In this document: one piece after another, positions 52,264 through 60,758 of the stretch
How the letters are laid out: each line of letters opens with the position of its first letter
Position numbering within the stretch: the first letter of the stretch is position 1
Assembly: GCA_039821605.1 (NCBI GenBank)
Contig: JBCBNV010000004.1
Coordinates: forward strand, 1-64,000
Direction of reading: 5' to 3'
Origin: CALBPI01 sp039821605
GTDB taxonomy: Bacteria > Pseudomonadota > Gammaproteobacteria > Steroidobacterales > Woeseiaceae
DNA length: 64,000 nucleotides
Notes under the pieces: generated by a model
Told to the model about the DNA's origin: nothing
Seen by the model: the letters and a program-made list of their open reading frames with translations, nothing else
Database searches by the model: none
Program-made: the position numbers and the translations under genes

Positions 52264-53189
52264 GCGCCGCCCCCGGGGGCCTGCTCTGCCGGCGTCAGCG
52301 CGTCGATCGAGTGCACGACGAGTGTCCCCGTGCCTTCGTTGGTGAATACCTCTAGCAACAAACTGTCCTCGAGTTTCGAGGAGATGATGTGCACGCGTTC
52401 AACGCCGCCTGCCAGAGCCGCGTCGATGGCCGCAGCCTTGGGGAGCATGCCGTCCGTCAGGTTGCCGCGGTCCCGCAGGCGCTCGAGCCCCGCGCGGTCG
52501 ATGTAGCTGATCAGGGAGCGCGGGTCGCTCGCGTCTTCGAGGATGCCGGGGGCACCCGTCGCCAGGATGAGCTTTTCCGCGCCGATTTCTGCGGCGATGG
52601 CTGCTGCGACGGTGTCCGCGTTGATGTTGAGCAGCTCGCCGTCGGGGTCTGCGGACAGCGGGCTGACGACGGGCATGAGACCGTTGTCGAGCTGCTTGGC
52701 CAGAACTTCCGTGTCCACGCCATCGATGTCGCCCACGTGACCGTAGTCGACGAGCCCGTCTTCGGTTTCGACGGGTGGTCGGCGGTGCGCACGGATGAGT
52801 CCCGCGTCGACACCGCTGATCCCCACGGCCGGAATGTCGAGATCGCGACAGGCGGCCAGTATGCGCGTGTTGATTTGCCCATTGAGCACCATGGCCGACA
52901 CGTTGAGCGACTCGGCGTCCGTGACGCGGCGACCGGCGACAAACGTCGGGTCGACGCCCAGCGCCTTGGCCAGCGCTGTCGACTGCGGGCCGCCGCCGTG
53001 CACGAGTACGACGCGAATGCCCACCTGATGCAGGATGCCGACTTGCTCCATGAGCGCACGTGTTCCGGCAGCGTCGGCAAAAATCTCGCCGCCAGCCTTG
53101 AGCACGAAGGTCTTTTTCTTGAAGAGCCGGATGTAAGGTGCCGCGTGCTTGAGCGCCGACACGACAATGGCGCGTTCGTTGTTCTTCAT
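52260..53189 (-). CDS. argB: N-acylglutamate kinase ArgB (single-domain)
   Basis: 309-residue amino acid kinase. Gly-rich LVHGGGPQ near 62, VAGRRVTD near 84, LNINADTVAAAIA near 191 and FTNEGTGTLV near the end place it with N-acetylglutamate kinase. Unlike Xanthomonas, no C-terminal GNAT (synthase) domain follows, so it cannot make N-acetylglutamate itself. The acyl group could be acetyl or succinyl. ATGA overlap with argF'. Confidence 0.92.
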   Translation of the reverse strand: MKNNERAIVVSALKHAAPYIRLFKKKTFVLKAGGEIFADAAGTRALMEQVGILHQVGIRVVLVHGGGPQSTALAKALGVDPTFVAGRRVTDAESLNVSAMVLNGQINTRILAACRDLDIPAVGISGVDAGLIRAHRRPPVETEDGLVDYGHVGDIDGVDTEVLAKQLDNGLMPVVSPLSADPDGELLNINADTVAAAIAAEIGAEKLILATGAPGILEDASDPRSLISYIDRAGLERLRDRGNLTDGMLPKAAAIDAALAGGVERVHIISSKLEDSLLLEVFTNEGTGTLVVHSIDALTPAEQAPGGGA

Positions 53190-54199
53190 GTGCCCGACCC
53201 CGAGAGCATGCGGTGCAACACGGCCATCTGCGCCAGCATGCGATTGCGCGCTTCGGGGATCACAATGCTCCGCGGTCCGTCGAGGATTTCGTCGGCTACG
53301 ACGACACCGCGGCGCACAGGCAGACAGTGCATGAAGCGGCAGTCATCACGCGCGGGTTGGAACCAGCCTTCGTCGACACACCAGTCTGTGAGGTCGCGGC
53401 GCGCCTCGAGCTCCGCGTTGCGGTCGCCGTAGTGCAAGGTCGATGACCAGCTCTTGGCATAAATCACGTGCGCGTCCTCCATGGCCTCGGCTCGGTCTTC
53501 CGACTCACGCACGGAGCCACCGTTGGCGCTGGCCACCGCTTCGGTCTCGCGCATGATGGGGTCCGGCAGTGCGAAGCCCTCGGGTCGCAATACGGTGACG
53601 TCCATGCCGCGCATCGCGGCCATGTGCAAGGTGCTCGTGGGTACGGCCAGCGGCAGTGCTTTGGGATGGTAGGCCCAACTCAGTACGAACTTGCCGCCCT
53701 GCTTCGGCATATTGAAGTCGTCGAGCGTCTTCCAGTCGGCGAGGCTCTGACAAGGATGGCTCATGGCCGACTCCATGTTGATCCAGGGCGTATCGCCGAC
53801 ATAGTCGGTCAGGGCCGCGAACGCGCTTTCGCTAAGGTCAGTGCCGAGATCACGGCGCTCCGCGAAGGCGCGGATACCGATTGCATCGCCGTAAGACGCG
53901 ATAACGGGCACGGCCTCGCGAATGTGCTCGGCGGCGCTGCCATCCATGACGATGCCGTGGCGCGACTCGAGTCCGTGGATCGACATGTCCGGCGAGATGA
54001 CGAAGGCACTGCCTCCCAGTCGCGTCATGGCCGCCTGGAACGAGGCCAGTGTGCGCAACGACGGGCTCAGAAACAGCAAAGACAGCACTTTGCCCTCGAG
54101 CGCGCGCGGCTCGGGATGGCGGTCGAGTTGGCCCGCCAGCTGCAGTAGTTCCAGAATTTCCGCGACGTCGAAGTCACGCAGGTGATTGAAGGATCGCAT
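53186..54199 (-). CDS. argF': N-acylornithine transcarbamylase (acetyl/succinyl type)
   Basis: 337 residues of the AOTCase/SOTCase branch, not ordinary ArgF: FLSPSLRTLASF, MESAMSHPCQSLADW, HPKALPLAVPTS and FMHCLPVRRGVVVAD. At the position that decides acetyl (Glu92 in Xanthomonas) versus succinyl (Pro90 in Bacteroides) it has Ala90 in MDGSAAEH. The AVP and CLPVRR-VVAD blocks also look more like the Bacteroides succinyl enzyme. Published mutation of Glu92 to small residues, including Ala, favours succinylornithine. The ATG at 54199 was used; GTG at 54202 is possible. Confidence 0.88.
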   Translation of the reverse strand: MRSFNHLRDFDVAEILELLQLAGQLDRHPEPRALEGKVLSLLFLSPSLRTLASFQAAMTRLGGSAFVISPDMSIHGLESRHGIVMDGSAAEHIREAVPVIASYGDAIGIRAFAERRDLGTDLSESAFAALTDYVGDTPWINMESAMSHPCQSLADWKTLDDFNMPKQGGKFVLSWAYHPKALPLAVPTSTLHMAAMRGMDVTVLRPEGFALPDPIMRETEAVASANGGSVRESEDRAEAMEDAHVIYAKSWSSTLHYGDRNAELEARRDLTDWCVDEGWFQPARDDCRFMHCLPVRRGVVVADEILDGPRSIVIPEARNRMLAQMAVLHRMLSGSGT

Positions 54200-54202
54200 C
54201 AC

Positions 54203-55375
54203 TTAGGTCTCCGCCGGCAATTCCGCGAGCCGGCTTGCAAGGAAATGAATGTCGTTCTCGACGATCGTCAGGGGTGGCAGCAGACGCAGGACATGCGGGT
54301 CGCCGCTGGTGCCTGTAAGAATGCCGCGCTCGAGCAGCGCGTCGCGAACCTGCGCCGCGGGTGGTGTGCAGCGCAGCCCCAACAACAGCCCCCGGCCCTG
54401 CACAGCCGTCACGGGGCCCGTGACGCATTCGGCGCGCACCTGCGCCTCACGCTCGCGTGCATTGTCCATGAGCGCCGCATCGTCAATGGTTTGCAGCACA
54501 GCGCTGATGGCCGCAGCTGCAAGCGGTCCGCCGCCGAAAGTCGTCCCGAGGTCGCCCTTGCGGCATTGCGCGGCAACGGCTGCCGTGGTCAGCACGGCGC
54601 CGCAGGGCACACCACCGCCCAGCGACTTCGCTGCCGTGACCAGGTCGGGCGTGACACCCGCGTGCTGGATCGCGAACGGCAGGCCGCTGCGACCGATGCC
54701 GCTTTGCACCTCGTCGGCAATGAACAACGCGCCCGATGCAGATGCGCCCTGCGCGAGCGCTTGCAGAAACGGCGTCGACAAGTCGTAGGCGCCAGCCACG
54801 CCCTGCACGGGCTCGACGATGACGGCGGCCGTGTCGTCGTCGAATGCGGCGCGTGCGGCGTCGACATCGTCGCGATCCACGAAGTGCACGTCGAAAGGTG
54901 TCTCGGGGAAGGCGTACCAACGCTTGTGGCTGCCCCAGGTCACAGCGCCCGCCGCCGCCGTGCGGCCGTGGAAGGCGTGCGAGACCGCGACGATGCGTTT
55001 GCGTCCCGTGACCAGGCAGGCCAGCCGTAGGGCGTTCTCATTCGCCTCGGCGCCCGAGTTGACGAAGAACGCGTGGGTGAGTGCGTCAGGCGCGAAATCG
55101 ACGAGTCGCCGTGCGGCCTCGGCGCGCACGTCCATGGCGATGGCGTTGGACTGGAATGGCAGTCGCCCGAGCTGATCCGTCACGGCTTGTATCAGTGCCG
55201 GGTGGTCATAGCCGAGCACGGCAACCGCGTGGCCGCCATAGAGATCGAGCACCTTGCGGCCCTCGGCGTCGTAGAGCCAGGCGCCGCGACCCTCCACGGG
55301 CTCGAACGGCAGCTGCGCGTAGACGGGCAGCGTGTAGCGCAGCTCTTCGTCGTGAGCCGGTCGGTTGGTGTGCAT
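54203..55375 (-). CDS. argD: N-acylornithine aminotransferase
   Basis: 390-residue class III PLP aminotransferase. FFVNSGAEANENALRLA, HGRTAAAGAVT, the PLP-binding EVQSGIGRSG and the Schiff-base Lys in TAAKSLGGG are present. It converts N-acyl-glutamate semialdehyde to N-acylornithine. Starts at MHTN with the argC stop overlapping by 1 bp. Second acyl-intermediate step; the acyl type is unresolved. Confidence 0.93.
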   Translation of the reverse strand: MHTNRPAHDEELRYTLPVYAQLPFEPVEGRGAWLYDAEGRKVLDLYGGHAVAVLGYDHPALIQAVTDQLGRLPFQSNAIAMDVRAEAARRLVDFAPDALTHAFFVNSGAEANENALRLACLVTGRKRIVAVSHAFHGRTAAAGAVTWGSHKRWYAFPETPFDVHFVDRDDVDAARAAFDDDTAAVIVEPVQGVAGAYDLSTPFLQALAQGASASGALFIADEVQSGIGRSGLPFAIQHAGVTPDLVTAAKSLGGGVPCGAVLTTAAVAAQCRKGDLGTTFGGGPLAAAAISAVLQTIDDAALMDNAREREAQVRAECVTGPVTAVQGRGLLLGLRCTPPAAQVRDALLERGILTGTSGDPHVLRLLPPLTIVENDIHFLASRLAELPAET

Positions 55376-56433
55376 CAGGTCCACCCCGCCGCGCTTTGCA
55401 TGAGGCCTGCCGTCTCGTCGAGACCCAGCAACCGGTTCATCCACTGCATCGCGCCGCCCGCGGCGCCCTTGACGAGGTTGTCGATGACGACCGTGACGCA
55501 CACCGTGTTGTCGTTCGCGGCGAGCCCAACGTGCGCGAAGTTGCTGCCGACCACAGATTTGAGCCGTGGCATCCCGTCGACCAATCGCACAAACGGCGCC
55601 TCTGCGTAGTAACTCGCGAAGGCACCGCGCAACGCGTCCTCGGTGCAGGCGGGCGTCGCGGGCGCGACCACGGTCATGTGGATGCCACGAGCGAACGGCC
55701 CGGAGTGCGGCACGAAGTGCAGCGCCGGCGCCGTGCCCGTCGCGGCCGCGACGTGTGCGACCACTTCGGGGGCGTGACGGTGCGACAGCGGTTTGTAGGC
55801 GAACAGGTTGGCATGACGCTCGGGCAGGTGTGTCGTTGCCGTGGGCACCTTGCCCGAACCCGTGGCGCCTGTGATGCCCGTGGCAACGAGGTTGGCTTGC
55901 ACGAGCCCGTGCTTGAGCAACGGCACGATGGCCAGCTGCATCGCCGTGGCGAAGCACCCCGGGTGCCCGACGTGCTGCGCAGGCGTCTCGGCCAGGTGTT
56001 CGGGCAAGGCACTGACGAACTGCGGCAGCCGCTCGGGCGCACCGTGCGCCTGACCGTAGACGGCCGCATAGGCATCGGCATGGGCATAGCGAAAATCGGC
56101 CGAGGCGTCGACAACGTGCACGGCCGTGCCCGCGGCCTCGGCGGCGTCCAGCAGTGCAGCAATCGTCGCCGCCGCGGCGCCGTGCGGGGCGGCGGAAAAA
56201 ATGGCCGCCGACTTGAGCTCGGCCAGGGCCGCCACGGCGGCGTCGGTCGACACGAAGTCAGCGTCGATGTGGCTCGCGAGGTGCGCAAACTGATCGGCGA
56301 TCGCGCTGCCGGCTTGCCGGTCCGACGTGGCCGCGTGGAGCGCGAGTGCGGGATGCCCGGCAATGAGTCGCAGCAATTCACCGCCCACGTAGCCCGTGGC
56401 GCCCAGCACGATGCAGGGTGTCTGCTCAGACAT
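55375..56433 (-). CDS. argC: N-acylglutamyl-phosphate reductase
   Basis: 352-residue NADPH reductase. LGATGYVGGELLRL at the start binds NADP, and the catalytic Cys is in VGHPGCFATAMQLA; PFVRLVDGMPRLKSV and GAAGGAMQWMN close the active site. It makes N-acyl-glutamate semialdehyde. Starts at MSEQT, 8 bp inside the previous gene's end. Confidence 0.94.
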   Translation of the reverse strand: MSEQTPCIVLGATGYVGGELLRLIAGHPALALHAATSDRQAGSAIADQFAHLASHIDADFVSTDAAVAALAELKSAAIFSAAPHGAAAATIAALLDAAEAAGTAVHVVDASADFRYAHADAYAAVYGQAHGAPERLPQFVSALPEHLAETPAQHVGHPGCFATAMQLAIVPLLKHGLVQANLVATGITGATGSGKVPTATTHLPERHANLFAYKPLSHRHAPEVVAHVAAATGTAPALHFVPHSGPFARGIHMTVVAPATPACTEDALRGAFASYYAEAPFVRLVDGMPRLKSVVGSNFAHVGLAANDNTVCVTVVIDNLVKGAAGGAMQWMNRLLGLDETAGLMQSAAGWT

Positions 56434-57502
56434 TGCGTGCACCCCCGTTTCCCGCGAGTGAGGCGTGCACGGCATCGCCCAGTGCCAGGCCGCTCGTGAG
56501 CGCGTTGCGGGCCGTGACGCCCATCTGCTGTTCGATGAGGTCGACGCCCACGGCGTTGTCCGTGGCCGGGCCCGTGACCACGGCGGGTTCGATGTCGTAG
56601 GTCTCGCGCAGGATGCGGACACCGCCCCAGGCGGCGACAGGGTCGTTGGCGCAGAGCACGACGCTGGTCAGATTCGGGCGAATCTCGTCATCGGCAAGAA
56701 TGGCATCGACACCGTAGGTGCCCAGCAGGCCGTCACCGAGTTCCATGACGATGACGTCAGGTTTCTCGGCGGCCAGCGCGGCCAGTAGCGCGCGCGTCAG
56801 CGCCGGACCGTTGTCACGCGTGGTCGTCATGATGCCGAAGTCCGAGAACAGCATGGAGGCACGCGCGCCGGCGTCTTCCATGGCCAGGATGTCGCGGCGC
56901 AGCGAAACGCCCGTTGCCTTGCAGGCCGCGACCGACAGACCGTGCGCGCGCAGGCGGCTCACGATGGCGCAGGCCGCGGCCGTCTTGCCCGCGTCCATGC
57001 AGGTGCCCGCAAGCGCGACGACGGGCACGCCGCCCAGGTCCAGACGATCTATCTCCGGCAGTGCGTCGCTGCCCGCGCGCGCCGGGACGCCGATGCGCTC
57101 ACCGAGGTAGGGAAAGTCGAGCACCATGCCGAGCACCTTGCAGTCGAACGGGTCGCCGAGCTCGGCATTGACCGATTCACAGCAGCCGAGCACGCCGCCG
57201 ATGTTGAGCAGCTGCAGCGTGTCACCCGGCGCGAGCGATTCGGGCATACGGCCCGAGTATCCGAACAGGGCCTTGCGGTGGCCCAGCGCGCCGACGACGA
57301 TGTCGCCACGCTTCACGACAGCCATGCGACCGCTCGTGAGCTCGAGCGTGTTGTAACGGCTCTTGTTGTTGAGCACCTCTACGGCGACGAGCACACCTTC
57401 TTCGCAGACGATGTCGTCGGAGAGCCGGAGCTCGCGACCCAGGTTCCGGGCGGCGGCCAGAGAGGCCACCTTGTCCACCTGCGTGGAGCGAATCGTATTC
57501 AT
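56426..57502 (-). CDS. P-loop NTPase-fold protein inside the arginine operon
   Basis: 358 residues. A beta-rich N-terminal domain (about 1-130: GVLVAVEVLNNKSRYNTLEL, GDIVVGALGHRKALFGYSGRMP) precedes a P-loop domain with GTCMDAGKT at 166-174, KATGVSLRRDI near 196, VIVMELGDGLLG near 250 and VVLCANDPVAAWGG near 281. The P-loop half is faintly like DUF1611/DgcN or dethiobiotin-synthetase-type proteins; family not certain. It overlaps argG (4 bp) and argC (8 bp), so it belongs to the operon. DUF1611-type DgcN is reported to N-acetylate D-glutamate, which makes an N-acylglutamate-forming role worth testing here. Confidence 0.7.
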   Translation of the reverse strand: MNTIRSTQVDKVASLAAARNLGRELRLSDDIVCEEGVLVAVEVLNNKSRYNTLELTSGRMAVVKRGDIVVGALGHRKALFGYSGRMPESLAPGDTLQLLNIGGVLGCCESVNAELGDPFDCKVLGMVLDFPYLGERIGVPARAGSDALPEIDRLDLGGVPVVALAGTCMDAGKTAAACAIVSRLRAHGLSVAACKATGVSLRRDILAMEDAGARASMLFSDFGIMTTTRDNGPALTRALLAALAAEKPDVIVMELGDGLLGTYGVDAILADDEIRPNLTSVVLCANDPVAAWGGVRILRETYDIEPAVVTGPATDNAVGVDLIEQQMGVTARNALTSGLALGDAVHASLAGNGGARNV

Positions 57503-58716
57503 GACGCCGCTCCATTGTTGCCCGCGCGCTGCTGCAGAATGCCGGGCAGTGACAGCACGCGCGCGTAGCCGCGTGCATCGGCGGGCGTCCACTCACCGGC
57601 CGCCTCGCCGTAGACGCCGCGTGTGGCGGCCAGCAGGGAATACGGCGAGTCGAGACCCTCAATGAAGACGCTGCCCGGCTGCAGGCGCACCTGCACGCTG
57701 CCCGTGACGCGCTTCTGCGCGCTGTCGAAGAGCGCCTCGATGTCGCGGCAGGCCGGGTCCAGGTGCCGCCCTTCGTGCACGAAGTCGCCGTAGCTTGCCG
57801 CGACGGACTCCTTGATGCGTTGCTGCGCGGCACTCAACACGAGCTTATCGAGCTCGCGGTGCGCGACGATGAGCACCTCGGCGGCCGGCGCTTCGAACGC
57901 CACGCGTCCCTTGGTGCCCAGGATCGTGTCGCCGAGGTGGACGCCGCGCCCGATGCCGAAGCGCGCGGCGCGTTGCTCGAGCGCCTCGATGAGCGCAATC
58001 GGCTCATAGGCCGTGCCATCGATGCTGACGGGCACGCCCGCCTCGAAATCCAGCGTCAGTGTTTCGGCCGGCTGCGGCGCCTCGAGCGCGCCCGGCGAGA
58101 GCACCCAGGCCGACTCGGGAATGCAGCCCTGGCTCGTGAGCGTTTCCTGCCCGCCGATCGTCACGCCCCACAGGCCGCGGTTGATGGAGTAGTCGCCGCC
58201 CGCGGGCGGCAGCGGCAGGTTGTCCTTTTCCAGATAGGCGATCTGGTCGGCGCGCGCCCAGCTGTTGTCGCGCACGGGCGCCAAAACTTCCGCCTTGGGT
58301 GCCAGCGCCGCCAGCGCCACTTCGAAGCGCACCTGGTCGTTCCCCGCGGCCGTGCAGCCGTGTGCGATCCGGGTCGCGCCGCGCGCGTTGGCAACTTCGG
58401 CCATGGCGGCAGCCTGCACGCCGCGTTCGGCGCCAACGCACAGCGGGTAGAGCTGGCCGCGGCGTACGTTGCCCGCGATGAGGTGGCGCAGCACGCTGTC
58501 GAAGAAATGGCCGCGGGCGTCCACGAGGTGATGTTCAGCGGCCCCGAGCTCAAGCGCGCGGCGCTCAAGGTCGTCGGCGGTCGCTGCGTCGATGCCACCC
58601 GTGTCGATCGTGATCGTGATCACGGGTGCCGCGTAGGTCTCGCGGAGCCAGGGGATGCAGAACGAGGTGTCGAGACCGCCCGAGTATGCAAGCAGGATGG
58701 GTGCGTTGTCAGTCAT
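57499..58716 (-). CDS. argG: Argininosuccinate synthase
   Basis: 405-residue ATP-pyrophosphatase-type synthase. PP-loop AYSGGLDTS at 10-18, then HGCTAAGNDQVRFE, SINRGLWGVTIGGQETLTS and LGTKGRVAFEAPAAE. It joins citrulline and aspartate. The form is the short Xanthomonas/Bacteroidetes type. ATGA overlap with the P-loop gene. Confidence 0.95.
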   Translation of the reverse strand: MTDNAPILLAYSGGLDTSFCIPWLRETYAAPVITITIDTGGIDAATADDLERRALELGAAEHHLVDARGHFFDSVLRHLIAGNVRRGQLYPLCVGAERGVQAAAMAEVANARGATRIAHGCTAAGNDQVRFEVALAALAPKAEVLAPVRDNSWARADQIAYLEKDNLPLPPAGGDYSINRGLWGVTIGGQETLTSQGCIPESAWVLSPGALEAPQPAETLTLDFEAGVPVSIDGTAYEPIALIEALEQRAARFGIGRGVHLGDTILGTKGRVAFEAPAAEVLIVAHRELDKLVLSAAQQRIKESVAASYGDFVHEGRHLDPACRDIEALFDSAQKRVTGSVQVRLQPGSVFIEGLDSPYSLLAATRGVYGEAAGEWTPADARGYARVLSLPGILQQRAGNNGAAS

Positions 58717-59167
58717 TGGGGTTACTCCCGCCCCAGTCGGCGAGGCGCCGCTGCAGCCGCCGATTGGCGGCCGCACCGGAGGTGGCAATAAAGATGGTGT
58801 CGTCGCCGGACAGCGTGCCCACGATTTCGGGCCAGCCGCTTCGGTCGAGCTCGACGGCAACACGCTGCGCAGCGCCAATGGCGGTCTTGACCACGAGCAG
58901 GTGGTTGCCCGCGGGGGCGCTACCGCGCACGAAGCCGCCGCGCTCGCGCGTGTGCGACGCCACCGCAGACTCGTCGAGCCGGTAGCCCTCCGGATCCTTG
59001 ATCACGTTCATTTCGCGCAGGTCGCGGCTCACGCTCGACTGCGTGACCAGATGCCCCATCGACTCGAGCTGTTGTGCCAGCTCGGCCTGGGTGCGGATCG
59101 TGCGCTTTCTGAGCAGGCGCCGGATCACGGCACGGCGCGCTTCCTGCTGATTGGTTTCGGGCGGCAT
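58709..59167 (-). CDS. argR: Arginine repressor
   Basis: 152 residues. N-terminal winged helix (about 1-75: LLRKRTIRTQAELAQQLESMGHLVTQSSVSRDLREM), then a C-terminal arginine-binding hexamer domain with GTLSGDDTIFIATSG. It should repress its own operon. AGGGGA is 7 nt upstream. It overlaps argG by 8 bp. Two partial ARG boxes lie just upstream. Confidence 0.94.
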   Translation of the reverse strand: MPPETNQQEARRAVIRRLLRKRTIRTQAELAQQLESMGHLVTQSSVSRDLREMNVIKDPEGYRLDESAVASHTRERGGFVRGSAPAGNHLLVVKTAIGAAQRVAVELDRSGWPEIVGTLSGDDTIFIATSGAAANRRLQRRLADWGGSNPND

Positions 59168-59183
59168 GACGATTCCCCTATTT

Positions 59184-59218
59184 GCGCATAAAGTAATAGT
59201 AATGCGCATAATAATGCA
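59184..59218. promoter_or_regulatory. Candidate ARG boxes (ArgR operator)
   Basis: CGCATAATAATGCA (59205-59218) fits the ARG box half-site pattern (TGMAT, four W, ATKCA) in all but its first base, with GCAT/ATGC arms around four A/T. A second CGCATAA starts at 59185, exactly 20 bp earlier. They lie between argR and the divergent esterase gene and overlap the likely promoter. Confidence 0.55.
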
Positions 59219-59266
59219 AGCCCAAATACGCTATGCTGCGCGCGCCACACGGATGGGAGCCCCCCA

Positions 59267-59929
59267 ATGCCACAACCCGTCGTCATCGAAACGGGCGCAT
59301 CGCCTGATGCCACTGTCATCCTGCTGCACGGACTGGGCGCGGACGGGCACGACTTTGAGCCCGTCGTTTCGGAGATGCGATTACCCGCCGGGGCGCGCTG
59401 GCGTTTCGTGTTTCCGCACGCGCCGCACCAGCCTGTGACGATCAACGGTGGCCTGTCGATGCCGTCCTGGTACGACATCCTTGGGCTGGACCGGAATTCG
59501 CAGGTCGACGAAGCGGGCATCCGCGAGAGCGTCAAGTTCCTGCGCGGCCTCATCGCCGAGCAGCAAACAGCGGGCATCGCCCGTGAGCGCATCGTCGTGG
59601 CCGGCTTTTCGCAGGGCGGCGCCGTCGCGCTGTTCTCGTCGCTGACGGATGAGACACCCGTGGCGGGGGTGCTGGCACTCTCGACGTACCTGCCGCTCTC
59701 GGACACGGTGGCTCGTGAGCACGCCAATCATGGCGACGCGCTGCCCATCCTCATGGTGCACGGTGAGTACGATCCCGTGCTGCCGCTGCCACTTGCGAGT
59801 CAATCGCGGGATGCGATCCAGGCCATGGGCTACACGGTGCGCTGGCAGACCTATCCCATGCCGCACAGCGTTTGTGCCGAGGAAATCGAGCTCATGCGGG
59901 AGTGGCTGCTGGAACGCCTGCCCGTCTAG
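59267..59929 (+). CDS. Carboxylesterase/phospholipase family hydrolase
   Basis: 220-residue alpha/beta hydrolase. LLHGLGADGHDFEPV opens the fold, nucleophile Ser in GFSQGGA, Asp in VHGEYDPVLP and His in MPHSV complete the triad. It resembles acyl-protein thioesterase/lysophospholipase and Pseudomonas carboxylesterase. GGAG is 8 nt upstream. Its stop overlaps the convergent NRDE gene by 4 bp. Confidence 0.9.
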   Translation: MPQPVVIETGASPDATVILLHGLGADGHDFEPVVSEMRLPAGARWRFVFPHAPHQPVTINGGLSMPSWYDILGLDRNSQVDEAGIRESVKFLRGLIAEQQTAGIARERIVVAGFSQGGAVALFSSLTDETPVAGVLALSTYLPLSDTVAREHANHGDALPILMVHGEYDPVLPLPLASQSRDAIQAMGYTVRWQTYPMPHSVCAEEIELMREWLLERLPV

Positions 59930-60690
59930 GTCGCCAGCGAAAACGTTTCTTCGAAGGTGTCGCCGGGTGCACCGCCCGGGGCGAAGTGCTGTTCGTGTAC
60001 GTGCACTTCGCCGCCGTGACTCACGGTGAGCACGGTTGAGCAGCGCGTGCCGTAGTGCTCGCCAACGATGAAGGGTGCCGAGAGCAGCCGCCGCAACTCG
60101 AGCGGCAGGTGCGTGTCGGGCAGCCGCGCATCGGGCGCCGGCCGCGTGTCGCGCAGCAATGACGCGAACGCGTCGGGCGTCGTGTCGCCCGCGTCGAGCT
60201 GGCGGCGCATGTGTTCCCGGGCCAACTCTGCCTTGGGCCAGGGCGTGTCGAGCACCGCATTGCTGAGCGCATAGGTGCCGGCCTCGAGCGCGCCGGCGCG
60301 CGTGCTGCGATTCGAGAAGTAGTGCAGTGCGTCGCGGTCGCCGAACATCAGATTGAAGCCCGCGTAGGCCGACTCGGTGTCTTCGAGGCGCTGCTGAAAT
60401 CGCTCCGCCGTGAGTCCGTCCGTGAGCCACATCGAGACGAGTTCGCCGCGGCTGCGCGGCGCCGGGTCGCCGGGTGGCTCGCGGTAGTTGGTCACCACGG
60501 AGAAGCGACCCGCCTCATTGACGCCGAGCCAGGTGCCACCGGCCACGAGGTCGCGTCCCGCGAGCACCCGGGGTGTGCCTGGCCACCAGCCCAGCGGCGA
60601 GGCGGGGCGGTCGAAGCGTTCGTCGCGGTTCGCCGCGACGACGAGCGCGTAGTCCGGATGCTGTTGCCAGCCAACCGTTACGAGGCACAT
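59926..60690 (-). CDS. NRDE (TANGO2) family protein
   Basis: 254-residue N-terminal-nucleophile-type protein. It opens MCLVTVGWQQHPDYALVVAANRDERFDRP, carrying the NRDE motif and the Cys2 that would become the nucleophile after Met removal, then GGTWLGVNEAGRFSVVTNYRE and GEHYGTRCSTVL. Family function is unclear; heme or lipid trafficking is proposed for eukaryotic TANGO2. AAGGAG precedes it. Confidence 0.9.
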   Translation of the reverse strand: MCLVTVGWQQHPDYALVVAANRDERFDRPASPLGWWPGTPRVLAGRDLVAGGTWLGVNEAGRFSVVTNYREPPGDPAPRSRGELVSMWLTDGLTAERFQQRLEDTESAYAGFNLMFGDRDALHYFSNRSTRAGALEAGTYALSNAVLDTPWPKAELAREHMRRQLDAGDTTPDAFASLLRDTRPAPDARLPDTHLPLELRRLLSAPFIVGEHYGTRCSTVLTVSHGGEVHVHEQHFAPGGAPGDTFEETFSLAT

Positions 60691-60717
60691 GCCGGTATCT
60701 GTCTCCTTAACGACAAC

Positions 60718-60743
60718 GCGGCGTCGGCTCGCGCCGACGCCGC
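60718..60743 (-). terminator. GC hairpin after mscL, no T-run
   Basis: GCGGCGTCGGC (60718-60728) and GCCGACGCCGC (60733-60743) are perfect 11-bp complements around TCGC, between mscL and the NRDE gene. There is no T-run on either side, so it may attenuate rather than terminate. Confidence 0.5.
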
Positions 60744-60758
60744 GCAGGATGCTGAGGC

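Noticed and set aside
54203..55957. argD with about 195 extra N-terminal residues
   Set aside because: The extension overlaps argC in another frame and is Arg/His-rich; MHTN gives the standard ArgD length.
60718..60743. Ordinary intrinsic terminator after mscL
   Set aside because: No T-run on either strand; kept as a hairpin with uncertain role.
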